Shown: one piece after another, positions 25,438 through 34,668 of the stretch
How the letters are laid out: each line of letters starts with the position of its first letter
Numbering within the stretch: the stretch's first letter is position 1
Assembly (NCBI GenBank): GCA_942492925.1
Contig: OW818641.1
Span: 186,001-250,000 of the forward strand
Reading direction: 5' to 3'
Source: QZKY01 sp942492925
GTDB taxonomy: Bacteria > Pseudomonadota > Gammaproteobacteria > Burkholderiales > Burkholderiaceae_D
DNA length: 64,000 bases
Position numbers and translations under genes: made by a program
The notes under the pieces: model-generated
What the model saw: only the letters and a program-made list of their open reading frames with translations
What the model was told of the DNA's origin: nothing
The model's database searches: none

Positions 25438-26388
25438 ATGAAAGTATTTCGCGGACTTCCCCCACCTCACGCCCGAATTCCGTGTGCACTGGCGATTGGC
25501 AATTTCGACGGCGTCCATCGCGGTCACCGCCTGTTGCTGGAACGCCTGCGCGCCACGGCGCGCCAGTTGAACGTGGCCTCCGCCGTCATGACCTTTCAGC
25601 CACATCCCCGCGAGTATTTCGCGCAGCTGTCCGGCGATCTGTCCCGCATCCCGCCCACCATCGCCAACCTGCGCGACAAGCTGCTATCGTTCCGCACCAT
25701 CGGTCTTGATCGCGTGATCGTCGAGCATTTTACGGCACGCTTTGCCGCCCTGACCGCCGCAGAATTCATCGAACAGATTCTGGTGCAGGGTTTGCAGGTG
25801 AAATGGCTGATCGTCGGCGAAGATTTCTGTTTCGGCGCAGACCGCACCGGAGACATTGCCGCGCTGCGCGAAGCGGGCCAACGGCACGACTTTGCCGTGG
25901 ACGTCATGCGGGATGTCCTGATTGACGACCAGCGTATTTCTTCTTCTGCCGTGCGCGCTGCGCTTGGCAACGGCGATTTCCCGCTTGCAGCGCAATTGCT
26001 GGGTCATCCCTACACCATTTCCGGCCATGTCATTCATGGCCGGGAACTGGGACGCGACATCGGTTTTCCCACGCTGAACCTACGCATGGCCCCGCAAAAT
26101 CCGGTAATCAACGGCATTTTCGTCACGCGGGTGCATGGCTTATCCGACCAGCCTTTGCCTTCGGTTTCCTGCATCGGCACCCGACCGACCGTCGATGACA
26201 GCGGCAAGCGCCTGCTGGAAACCCATATTCTGGATTTTCAGCAAGATTGCTACGGCAAGCTGGTCAAGGTGGAATTTCTGAAAAAACTGCGCGACAACCG
26301 GAAATTCGACAATCTGGACGCCCTCACCACCGCCATTCAGGACGATGTCGCGCAGACAAGGGCTTACTTCGCTGGTCAGCCCACATAA
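25438..26388 (+). CDS. ribF: Bifunctional riboflavin kinase / FAD synthetase
   Basis: A 316-residue RibF that converts riboflavin to FMN and FAD. The nucleotidyltransferase half shows GNFDGVHRGH (about residues 22-31), VGEDFCFG and SSSAVR; the C-terminal flavokinase half shows GRELGRDIGFPTLNL. I chose the ATG at 25438; an in-frame extension to 25348 starts inside the promoter region. A TATAAT at 25399-25404 may be its -10. It leads a row ribF-ileS-lspA-coaBC-dut, the usual order for ribF-ileS-lspA. A C9 run lies at 26390-26398, just after the stop. Confidence 0.95.
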   Translation: MKVFRGLPPPHARIPCALAIGNFDGVHRGHRLLLERLRATARQLNVASAVMTFQPHPREYFAQLSGDLSRIPPTIANLRDKLLSFRTIGLDRVIVEHFTARFAALTAAEFIEQILVQGLQVKWLIVGEDFCFGADRTGDIAALREAGQRHDFAVDVMRDVLIDDQRISSSAVRAALGNGDFPLAAQLLGHPYTISGHVIHGRELGRDIGFPTLNLRMAPQNPVINGIFVTRVHGLSDQPLPSVSCIGTRPTVDDSGKRLLETHILDFQQDCYGKLVKVEFLKKLRDNRKFDNLDALTTAIQDDVAQTRAYFAGQPT

Positions 26389-26482
26389 GCCCCCCCCCAG
26401 AAACCCTGCCGGAATGGCGTTCTGCCTGTAAAATGATGGGTTTACTAGATTAGCTTCCATTGAAGCTGCGACAAGCGAAATC

Positions 26483-29380
26483 ATGTCCAAAAAGAACGAC
26501 AAATCCCAATCTGCCAAGCCCAGCAAGGATTATCCGGTCAATATGCCGGAAACCCCGTTCCCCATGCGCGGCGACCTCGCCAAACGCGAGCCGCTGTGGG
26601 TCAAACAATGGCAGGAAAAGAAAATCTACGAGCGCCTCCGCAAAGCCGCGAAGGGCCGCCCGATGTTCACACTGCACGATGGCCCGCCGTATGCGAACGG
26701 CGACATTCACATCGGCCACGCCGTGAACAAGATTCTCAAGGACATCGTCATCAAGTCACACACGATGGCAGGCTACGATGCGCATTACGTGCCTGGCTGG
26801 GATTGCCACGGCATGCCGATTGAAATCCAAATCGAAAAATTGCATGGCAAGCATTTGCCGGTCGCAGAAGTACACGCCAAAGCACGCGCCTATGCGGCCG
26901 AACAAGTCGAACGCCAGAAAAAAGATTTTATCCGTCTCGGCGTACTGGGTGAGTGGGATAACCCTTACCTGACCATGAACTTCCGCAACGAAGCGGACGA
27001 ATTGCGCGCGCTCGGCGAACTCGTGGAAAAAGGGTATGTGTATCGCGGCCTGAAACCCGTGAACTGGTGTTTCGATTGCGGCTCGGCACTCGCCGAAGCG
27101 GAAGTGGAATATCAGGACAAACGCGATCCGGAAATCGATGTGGGTTTTGCGTTTGCGGAACCGGAAAAAGTTGCGGCAGCCTTCAATCTGGCGAAACTAC
27201 CGACGGGCAAAGGCATGATCGTGATCTGGACCACGACGCCGTGGACGATTCCGTCCAACCAGGCGCTGAACGTGCATCCGGAAATCGACTACGCGCTGAT
27301 CGAAACCGAAAAAGGCTTGCTGATCCTCGCCGAAGAACGTGCGATGAAAGCGGCCGCAGGCGATGCGCACAACTGCCATCTGCAAAAAGCCTACAACTTC
27401 ACACAGTGGAACAAACTCGCCACGTGTAAAGGTGCCGCGCTGGAAGGCATCCGCTTCAAGCATCCGCTGTATGAGATGCACGAAGGTTATCGTCGTTTGT
27501 CGCCAGTGTACCCTGAAGAATATGTGACCCTCGACACCGGTACGGGTGTCGTGCACTCCGCGCCCGCGTATGGCGTGGATGACTTTTTGTCGTGCAAGAA
27601 GAACGGCATGACGGACAAAGAGATCTTGAATCCGGTGATGGGCGATGGTCACTATGCATCGTGGCTGCCGCTCTTCGGCGGCATGACCATCTGGGAAGCC
27701 TCGCGTCCGATTTGCGACAAACTGCGCGAAGCCGGTGCGCTGCTGAACTTGGGCATGTCGTCGCACAGCTACATGCATTGCTGGCGTCACAAAACGCCGA
27801 TCGTGTACCGCGCGACCTCGCAATGGTTCGCCGGCATGGATGTGAAGCCGAAAGACGGCGGCCCGACGCTGCGCGAAACTGCGCTCAAGGGCGTGGAAGA
27901 AACCGCGTTCTACCCCGACTGGGGCAAGGTGCGCTTGCACAACATGATCGCGAATCGCCCTGACTGGACGCTCTCGCGCCAGCGTCAGTGGGGCGTGCCG
28001 ATGGCGTTTTTCGTGCACAAAGAAACCGGTGCGCTGCATCCGCGTACGCCGGAGTTGATCGAACAAATCGCGCAACGCATCGAAAAGCAGGGCATCGAAG
28101 CGTGGCAAACGCTTGATCCCAAAGAACTGCTTGGCAATGATGCAGCGATGTATGAAAAGAACCGCGACACGCTGGACGTGTGGTTCGACTCTGGCATCAC
28201 GCATCGCACCGTCATGCGCGGCTCACACGCACAACAACAAAGCTTCCCGGCCGATCTGTATCTGGAAGGCTCCGATCAGCATCGCGGCTGGTTCCATTCC
28301 TCGCTGCTGACCGGTTCGATGCTCGACGGTCGCGCGCCGTACAAAGCCTTGCTCACACACGGCTTCGTGGTTGATGGCGAAGGCAAGAAGATGTCGAAGT
28401 CCGCGGGCAACGTCATCGCACCGCAGGAAGTGTTCGAAAAACTCGGCGCCGACATTTTGCGCCTGTGGGTCGCATCCACCGATTACTCTGGTGAACTGAA
28501 CATCTCGAATGAGATTCTGACGCGCGTGACCGATGCCTATCGTCGCATCCGCAACACACTGCGCTTTTTGCTCGCGAACGTGTCGGACTTCAATTCGAAG
28601 ACGGATGCGGTGCCGATGGACGAACTGTTCGAACTGGATCGCCATGCGATTGCGAATCTCGCGAAGCTGCAGGCCGAAATTCTCGACCACTACAAAGTCT
28701 ACGAATATCATCCGATTGTTGCGAAGTTACAGACTTACTGCTCGGAAGATCTCGGCAGCTTCCATCTCGACATTCTGAAAGATCGCCTGTACACCGCAGG
28801 CACCTCATCAAAAGCCCGCCGCTCTGCGCAAACCGCAATGTGGCACATCACGCATGCGCTGCTGCGCCTGATGGCACCGATTCTGTCGTTCACCACGGAA
28901 GAAGCCTGGGCCGTCTTGGCGAGCCAGGAAGAATTTGCGGCCAGCGATGAAACCATTTTCACGCAGTTGTTCTATCCGCTGCCGGAAATCAAGGATGCTC
29001 CAATCTTGATGAACAAATACGCGACCCTGCGCGACATCCGCTCGGTCGTCACGAAGCAGCTGGAAGAGGTGCGTATCGCCGGCAAGATCGGTTCTTCGCT
29101 GCAAGCCGAACTGTCGATCAAGGCCAGCGGCGACAAATACGATGCGCTGAACAGTCTGGGCGACGATTTGAAATTCGTCTTCATCACGTCGGCAGTGAAG
29201 CTGGAAAAAGTCGCCAGCCCGACCGAGGAAGTGGTGACCGTCACGCCATCGTCTTCCACACGATGCGCGCGTTGCTGGCATTACCGTGACGACGTGGGCA
29301 GCGATCCGGCACATCCGCAGATTTGCGGACGCTGTGCCAGCAACCTGTTTGGCGAAGGAGAGTCGCGCAAATTTGCGTGA
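26483..29380 (+). CDS. ileS: Isoleucyl-tRNA synthetase
   Basis: A 965-residue class I synthetase charging tRNA(Ile). The HIGH motif is in GDIHIGHAVNK, KMSKS in GKKMSKSAGN, and the editing (CP1) domain lies between. The C-terminal zinc site is CARCWHYRDD...CGRCASNL, as in the bacterial type. There is no strong RBS before the ATG at 26483. The next gene, lspA, starts 8 bases after the stop, so the two are cotranscribed. Confidence 0.97.
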   Translation: MSKKNDKSQSAKPSKDYPVNMPETPFPMRGDLAKREPLWVKQWQEKKIYERLRKAAKGRPMFTLHDGPPYANGDIHIGHAVNKILKDIVIKSHTMAGYDAHYVPGWDCHGMPIEIQIEKLHGKHLPVAEVHAKARAYAAEQVERQKKDFIRLGVLGEWDNPYLTMNFRNEADELRALGELVEKGYVYRGLKPVNWCFDCGSALAEAEVEYQDKRDPEIDVGFAFAEPEKVAAAFNLAKLPTGKGMIVIWTTTPWTIPSNQALNVHPEIDYALIETEKGLLILAEERAMKAAAGDAHNCHLQKAYNFTQWNKLATCKGAALEGIRFKHPLYEMHEGYRRLSPVYPEEYVTLDTGTGVVHSAPAYGVDDFLSCKKNGMTDKEILNPVMGDGHYASWLPLFGGMTIWEASRPICDKLREAGALLNLGMSSHSYMHCWRHKTPIVYRATSQWFAGMDVKPKDGGPTLRETALKGVEETAFYPDWGKVRLHNMIANRPDWTLSRQRQWGVPMAFFVHKETGALHPRTPELIEQIAQRIEKQGIEAWQTLDPKELLGNDAAMYEKNRDTLDVWFDSGITHRTVMRGSHAQQQSFPADLYLEGSDQHRGWFHSSLLTGSMLDGRAPYKALLTHGFVVDGEGKKMSKSAGNVIAPQEVFEKLGADILRLWVASTDYSGELNISNEILTRVTDAYRRIRNTLRFLLANVSDFNSKTDAVPMDELFELDRHAIANLAKLQAEILDHYKVYEYHPIVAKLQTYCSEDLGSFHLDILKDRLYTAGTSSKARRSAQTAMWHITHALLRLMAPILSFTTEEAWAVLASQEEFAASDETIFTQLFYPLPEIKDAPILMNKYATLRDIRSVVTKQLEEVRIAGKIGSSLQAELSIKASGDKYDALNSLGDDLKFVFITSAVKLEKVASPTEEVVTVTPSSSTRCARCWHYRDDVGSDPAHPQICGRCASNLFGEGESRKFA

Positions 29381-29388
29381 CGTTCAGC

Positions 29389-29889
29389 ATGGTTAAACGA
29401 AACAGATTCGCCTCCAAAAAAGCGTCGCTGATCCCATGGCTGGGTGTGGCGGCATTGATCGTCATTTTCGATCAACTGAGTAAAATCGCGGCCTCCAAAC
29501 TGCTGGCCGCGAAGGGCTTTCTCAAAATCACGTCGTTTTTTAACCTGGTGCTGGCGTACAACAAAGGGGCTGCTTTCAGCTTTCTCGCCTCTGAAGGCGG
29601 CTGGCAACGCTATCTCTTCACGGGCATCAGCATCGCCGTTTCGCTTTTTCTCGTTTACCTGCTGAGAAAACATGCGTCGCAGCGGATGTTTTGCTGGGGA
29701 CTGGCCTTATTGCTGGGCGGCGCCGTCGGCAACCTGATCGACCGCCTATGGTACGGCCACGTGATCGATTTTCTGGATTTTCATCTCGGCGGCTGGCACT
29801 GGCCCGCCTTCAATGTTGCGGACAGTGCCATTTGTCTGGGCGTCTTGCTTTTCATACTGGACGAATTGCGACGCGTCGGTAAAAATTAG
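29389..29889 (+). CDS. lspA: Lipoprotein signal peptidase (signal peptidase II)
   Basis: A 166-residue inner-membrane aspartyl protease that removes the signal peptide of prolipoproteins. Four membrane segments are visible, and the catalytic aspartates sit in GNLIDRLWYG and NVADSAICLG. ATG 29389 is chosen, with GGAG upstream in the end of ileS. The M48-like lipoprotein at 31719 is one candidate substrate in this window. Confidence 0.95.
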   Translation: MVKRNRFASKKASLIPWLGVAALIVIFDQLSKIAASKLLAAKGFLKITSFFNLVLAYNKGAAFSFLASEGGWQRYLFTGISIAVSLFLVYLLRKHASQRMFCWGLALLLGGAVGNLIDRLWYGHVIDFLDFHLGGWHWPAFNVADSAICLGVLLFILDELRRVGKN

Positions 29890-29925
29890 CGTCACCCTTC
29901 TCACTCAGGAGAAACGGAGCATTTT

Positions 29926-31119
29926 ATGGAACTTGCTGGTAAAAAAATCGTGCTGGGACTGACGGGCGGCATCGCCTGCTACAAGAGTGCTGAATTCCTT
30001 CGCGAAATGCTGCGCGCAGGCGCAACGGTCAACGTCTTGATGACAAAAAACGCGACCCAGTTCATCACGCCGGTCACCATGCAAGGGCTTTCTGGCAATC
30101 AGGTTTTTGTCGATCACTGGGACCCGCGCGTGATGAACAGCATGGCCCACATCAATATCACGCGTGAAGCGGATGCTTTTGTCGTGGCGCCCTGCACGGC
30201 CAATTTCATCGCCAAGCTGGCGCACGGCATTGCTGATGATCTCCTCTCTTCGCTTTGCCTGGCCCGCCCGCGTCACCTGCCGTTTATGGTCGCCCCCGCG
30301 ATGAATGTGGAAATGTGGCAAAACCCCGCGACGCAACGCAATATGGCGCAATTGCGCGAAGACGGCATCGGCATTCTCGGCCCGGCGGCAGGCGAGCAAG
30401 CCTGCGGCGAAATCGGCATGGGTCGCATGCTGGAACCCGTCGAACTCTTGCAAGAAGTGGTCGCGGCCTTTCAACCCAAAGTCTTGGCAGGCAAGCGTGT
30501 CTTGATCACGGCGGGCCCGACATTCGAGCCCATCGATCCGGTACGCGGCATCACGAATCTTTCTTCAGGCAAGATGGGTTACGCCGTTGCGCGTGCCGCG
30601 CGCGAAGCAGGCGCGGAAGTTGTGCTCGTGTCCGGCCCCACGGCATTGACCACGCCTTATGGCGTCACGCGCATCAACGTGCAAACCGCTCAGCAAATGT
30701 ACGACACGGTGATGCGCCACGTCGCCGGTCAGGATATTTTCGTTGCAGTTGCGGCTGTCGCTGATTGGCGCGTGGCCAATGCAAGCGCGCAAAAGCTGAA
30801 GAAAAATGAAAAAGGGGACGTACCGCAACTACACTTCGAACAGAATCCGGACATCCTGGCTTCGGTCGCCGCCTTGAAGCATCGCCCCTACTGTGTCGGC
30901 TTTGCGGCCGAGTCCGAAAATTTACTGAAAAATGGCGACGCGAAGCGCAAGAGCAAGAACATTCCGCTGCTGGTGGGGAACATCGGCCATGAAACCTTCG
31001 GTCAAGACGAAAACACGCTGGTACTCTTCGACGACAAAGGCCATGTTGAACTGCCGCGCAGTGATAAACAGAATTTGGCGCGACAGTTGATTGCCAATAT
31101 TGCGAAACGGCTTGCGTAG
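29926..31119 (+). CDS. coaBC: Phosphopantothenoylcysteine decarboxylase / synthetase
   Basis: A 397-residue bifunctional CoA-biosynthesis flavoprotein. The CoaC half (residues 1-185) has GGIACYKSAE, the PAMNVEMW motif and the substrate-binding GEQACGEIGMGRM with its catalytic cysteine. The CoaB half begins ITAGPTFEPIDPVR and contains AAVADWRVANASAQKLKKNE. It lies 36 bases after lspA with AGGAG before the ATG. Normal length, no oddity. Confidence 0.96.
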   Translation: MELAGKKIVLGLTGGIACYKSAEFLREMLRAGATVNVLMTKNATQFITPVTMQGLSGNQVFVDHWDPRVMNSMAHINITREADAFVVAPCTANFIAKLAHGIADDLLSSLCLARPRHLPFMVAPAMNVEMWQNPATQRNMAQLREDGIGILGPAAGEQACGEIGMGRMLEPVELLQEVVAAFQPKVLAGKRVLITAGPTFEPIDPVRGITNLSSGKMGYAVARAAREAGAEVVLVSGPTALTTPYGVTRINVQTAQQMYDTVMRHVAGQDIFVAVAAVADWRVANASAQKLKKNEKGDVPQLHFEQNPDILASVAALKHRPYCVGFAAESENLLKNGDAKRKSKNIPLLVGNIGHETFGQDENTLVLFDDKGHVELPRSDKQNLARQLIANIAKRLA

Positions 31120-31259
31120 CTTGATGCTTTACACCCCCATCCCAACCGGTTGCCTTCGGCCGCTTCGCTTAACATTCGCTCCGCTCATGTTAGCCTACGC
31201 CGCAATGGCAAGCCATTGTCCCCCTTGAAGAATGGGGAGAAGTGAGAAATGAGAAGAAA
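31120..31259. other. coaBC-dut spacer with small inverted repeats
   Basis: 140 bases holding TAACAT-N11-ATGTTA and CAATGG-CAAG-CCATTG inverted repeats. No gene is evident. It may be a fragment of a dispersed palindrome. Confidence 0.3.
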
Positions 31260-31709
31260 ATGAATAAGATCGACGTCAAAATTCTCGACCCCCGCATGAA
31301 GGATCAACTTCCTGCATACGCCACTGCTGGCAGTGCTGGCCTGGATCTGCGTGCCTGCCTCGATGCCCCACTCGAAATCGCACCCGGCGAAACCCATCTC
31401 ATCCCGACCGGACTGGCCATCCACATCGCCGATCCGAGCTACGCCGCGATAATTTTGCCGCGCAGCGGTCTGGGGCATAAGCACGGTATCGTCCTCGGCA
31501 ACTTGGTGGGGCTGATCGATTCCGATTACCAGGGGCAGCTGATGGTGTCGACGTGGAATCGCGGCACGACGACTTTTACGCTGAATCCAATGGAACGACT
31601 CGCGCAATTGGTGATCGTCCCGGTCATGCAAGTCAACTTCAACATTGTCGAAGAGTTTGGTGTCAGCGATCGCGGCGCTGGCGGTTTCGGCAGCACAGGC
31701 AAACATTGA
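31260..31709 (+). CDS. dut: dUTP diphosphatase
   Basis: A 149-residue trimeric dUTPase. All five motifs are present: SAGLDLRA, PRSGLGHKHG, GLIDSDYQG, the RLAQLV region, and the C-terminal RGAGGFGSTG loop that closes on the nucleotide. It keeps uracil out of DNA and supplies dUMP. ATG 31260 is preferred over 31242 because the extra MRNEKK does not match family N-termini. Confidence 0.96.
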   Translation: MNKIDVKILDPRMKDQLPAYATAGSAGLDLRACLDAPLEIAPGETHLIPTGLAIHIADPSYAAIILPRSGLGHKHGIVLGNLVGLIDSDYQGQLMVSTWNRGTTTFTLNPMERLAQLVIVPVMQVNFNIVEEFGVSDRGAGGFGSTGKH

Positions 31710-31718
31710 GGTCAACAA

Positions 31719-32804
31719 TTGAAGTTCATGAAAATGCCATGGCTGGCCGCTTTCGCCGGCGCAGCCATTTTGGCGGGTTGCGCCAATCTTCCGTCGCCGT
31801 CGCACCCTGCATCCGCTGCATCCGCTGCACCGCACCCCGCCCCCCTGCTTCCGCAAACTGTGCAAGAAACGGCGGCCATGCAAGATCGTTTGACCCGCGT
31901 AGCAGCGCCGCTTTTACTCAAAAATCAGCAATCATGTAAGAAACTGTCCCGTCCACTGATGGGATTCACTGCACGAAACCAGTATTCTTTCTCGCCGGAA
32001 CACGCGGCGCTCGCTGCGCAGACGCTGGGACTGAACGACATGCTGCAAGTGGCCAGCGTCATGACCGGCAGCGGCGCAGCGAAGAGCGGCTTGCAGCGCG
32101 GTGATTTGCTTGTTGCCATCGGCGAAACGCCTATGCCGCAAGGCCCCACAGCGGAACAGGACGCCCCGCGCGTGCTGGCGCCTTTCCTATCCAAAACATC
32201 CGAGCCCATTTCCCTCACGGTGCTGCGCGCCGGAAAAACCCGGGTGCTGTCGATCCACCCAACCACGGCTTGCGCTTTCCGCATTGAACTGGGCAACGCC
32301 AATAACGTCAACAGTTATGCCGACGGACGCCGCGTCATGGTGACGCGCGGCATGCTCCACTTTGTGCAATCGGACACCGAACTCGCTTACGTCATCGCTC
32401 GAGAAATGGCACATAATGCCCTGCGTCACCCTGAGCGCTTGAAATATGCCAGTGTCGCAAGCGACATCATCTATGCGCTCAAGCCGCTCATTCCACAAAG
32501 CGGCGCGGAAAACCAAACAAGCGATCTCCCGCCGGTTCCGAAAGAAATGGATGCCCTGGCGGATCGGTTAGCCCTGCACATGCTCAAGCGCGCGGGATAT
32601 GACATTCGCGAGGCGGGCGCATTCTGGAAGCGTTTGGCAGAGCAGTACCCACAAAATATTGCCACGGCCCATACCGCACTGCATCCTGAAACGGAATACC
32701 GTTTGGCCGCCATTGAAAAAACGGTTGCCGCCATGGCTGCTCGCAACAGCATATCGACCAGCGGCTCGAAAAAAACCGTCAAGAAGAAAACGCGCCGCCG
32801 TTAA
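31719..32804 (+). CDS. M48-like lipoprotein with PDZ-like region and altered zinc motif
   Basis: A 361-residue protein with a lipobox (LAGC, Cys21). A PDZ-like segment lies near residues 105-180 (AKSGLQRGDLLVAIGETP). A peptidase-M48-like C-terminal region follows. The zinc motif expected as HExxH reads R228-E-M-A-H232 (VIAREMAHNALRH), so the first histidine is replaced. A downstream EMDALADRLALHMLKRAGYD has the third-ligand pattern. GAGG lies 7 bases before TTG 31719; ATG 31728 is an alternative start. The tail is very basic (KKTVKKKTRRR). It is either a non-catalytic relative or a family variant. Confidence 0.8.
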   Translation: MKFMKMPWLAAFAGAAILAGCANLPSPSHPASAASAAPHPAPLLPQTVQETAAMQDRLTRVAAPLLLKNQQSCKKLSRPLMGFTARNQYSFSPEHAALAAQTLGLNDMLQVASVMTGSGAAKSGLQRGDLLVAIGETPMPQGPTAEQDAPRVLAPFLSKTSEPISLTVLRAGKTRVLSIHPTTACAFRIELGNANNVNSYADGRRVMVTRGMLHFVQSDTELAYVIAREMAHNALRHPERLKYASVASDIIYALKPLIPQSGAENQTSDLPPVPKEMDALADRLALHMLKRAGYDIREAGAFWKRLAEQYPQNIATAHTALHPETEYRLAAIEKTVAAMAARNSISTSGSKKTVKKKTRRR

Positions 32805-32815
32805 TGGCGTGACGA

Positions 32816-34660
32816 TCAGGTTAACGCAGCCGTCACCTTCAGGACTTCGTCGGCCGTGGTCACGCCTTCGACAATCTTGAGCGCGCCGGCGATCCGCAAG
32901 GGTTTCATGCCATCCCGAATGCCTTGTTGACGCAACGCGAACATGTCGGTTTCACCGCGAATCAGTTTTGAAAAGTTGTGCGTGATTTGCACCAGCTCGT
33001 AAATGCCGGTGCGTCCGCGAAACCCGGTCTGGCGGCATTCCGGACATCCTACCGGCCGATACACTTTGGACGGCTTGGGCAACTTCCAGCCTTCTGTCAG
33101 GCTTCCCCAAATTTCGTCGTCGATTTCACCATCGGGTTGCTTGCAATGCGTGCAAAGCGTCCGCACGAGACGTTGCGCCATGATGCCGATCAGCGTCGCT
33201 TCGAGCAGATAATACGGCACGCCGAGTTCCAGCAAGCGCATCACAGACGACGGCGCATCATTCGTATGCAAGGTTGACAGCACGAGGTGGCCCGTCAACG
33301 CCGCCTGAATGGCCATTTCGGCCGTTTCCAGATCACGAATTTCGCCGACCATGATGATGTCCGGATCTTGCCGCATCAAGGATCGCACGCCATCGGCAAA
33401 CGTCAAATCGATACCGTGCTGCACCTGCATCTGATTAAACGAGGCCTCCACCATTTCAATCGGATCCTCGACGGTACACACATTCACCTCAGGCGTGGCC
33501 AACACTTTCAGCGTGGTGTAAAGCGTGGTCGTTTTACCCGACCCCGTCGGGCCGGTCACCAAAATGATGCCGTTGGGCTTGGCCGTCAGTGCATTCCAGC
33601 GCGCTGCATCTTCAGGCGGGAAGCCGAGCTCCGGCAAAGTTTTCATCACGACATCCGGATCGAAAATCCGCATCACGAGTTTTTCGCCGAAGGCCGTGGG
33701 CAAGGTGGACAAACGCAACTCCACCTCTTCCGCATTGACCGTGCGTGTCTTGATGCGCCCATCCTGCGGACGCCGTTTTTCAATCACGTCCATGCGTCCC
33801 AGCAACTTGATGCGCGCGGTCATCGCAATCATGACCGTGGCAGGCACCTGATAAACCTGATGCAGCACGCCGTCAATGCGGAAACGAATCACGCCAAAAT
33901 CCCGCTTGGGCTCCAAATGAATGTCGGAAGCACGCTGATCATACGCGTATTGCCAGAGCCAATCGACGATGTTGATGACGTGCTGGTCGTTCGCGTCGAG
34001 CTGCTTGTTCGCCTTGCCCATCTCGACCAGTTGCTCGAAATTGTTGCGCAACGCCACTTCCTGGCCAGGTCGTTTTTGCGCCCCCTTGATCTGCTTCGCC
34101 AGACTGAAAAACTGCGCGATGTATTGCGCAATATCAGTCGGGCTGGCGACAACGAGGCGCACACTCCGGCGCGAAATCCGTTCGATTTCCTCCACCCACT
34201 CCGTCATGAATGGTTCGGACGTCGCGATCACCAACTCAGCGGACGTCAACTCCACCGGCAGGATGTTGTAGCGTGCTGCGTAATTCGCCGACATCACATC
34301 GGCCACGCGGGTAAAATCGATTTTCAGTGGGTCGATCCGAAAAAAAGGTACGCCTGCTTTTTTTGCCAGCCATTCGGTCAACCAATCCAACGTGAGCAGG
34401 CGATTCGGGGGCTGCGCCGAACTCAACTTGGTCTGTGCAATCGCCGTCAGCGGATGCATCGCCGTTGCATTTTTGTGTATGCCCTGCGCGTAGTTGAAAT
34501 AAGCCTTGGCCTCATCCTTTTTGACGATGCCATCGGCAATCAGCCAACTGAAAAGCTGCTGCATGTCCAGTTGCTTGTTCCGGGGAACCTGCTGCTTGGC
34601 GTGATCGGCACTCTTCCGCGACGACTGGGGAGGTGCTGAAACCGTATTGACTGACTTCAT
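32816..34660 (-). CDS. GspE/PilB-type secretion ATPase (orphan)
   Basis: A 614-residue hexameric traffic ATPase. An N-terminal GspE domain (residues 40-180) is followed by the ATPase core with Walker A GPTGSGKTTTLY, an Asp box and Walker B (DPDIIMVGEIRD), a His box (LSTLHTNDAPSS) and the four-cysteine zinc finger CTHCKQPD...CPECRQTGFRGRTG. This class powers type II secretion, type IV pili or competence pili. No other gene of such a machine is nearby. The start is taken at ATG 34660, 9 bases after the upstream methyltransferase-like gene. Confidence 0.9.
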   Translation of the reverse strand: MKSVNTVSAPPQSSRKSADHAKQQVPRNKQLDMQQLFSWLIADGIVKKDEAKAYFNYAQGIHKNATAMHPLTAIAQTKLSSAQPPNRLLTLDWLTEWLAKKAGVPFFRIDPLKIDFTRVADVMSANYAARYNILPVELTSAELVIATSEPFMTEWVEEIERISRRSVRLVVASPTDIAQYIAQFFSLAKQIKGAQKRPGQEVALRNNFEQLVEMGKANKQLDANDQHVINIVDWLWQYAYDQRASDIHLEPKRDFGVIRFRIDGVLHQVYQVPATVMIAMTARIKLLGRMDVIEKRRPQDGRIKTRTVNAEEVELRLSTLPTAFGEKLVMRIFDPDVVMKTLPELGFPPEDAARWNALTAKPNGIILVTGPTGSGKTTTLYTTLKVLATPEVNVCTVEDPIEMVEASFNQMQVQHGIDLTFADGVRSLMRQDPDIIMVGEIRDLETAEMAIQAALTGHLVLSTLHTNDAPSSVMRLLELGVPYYLLEATLIGIMAQRLVRTLCTHCKQPDGEIDDEIWGSLTEGWKLPKPSKVYRPVGCPECRQTGFRGRTGIYELVQITHNFSKLIRGETDMFALRQQGIRDGMKPLRIAGALKIVEGVTTADEVLKVTAALT

Positions 34661-34668
34661 GGTCGGGA

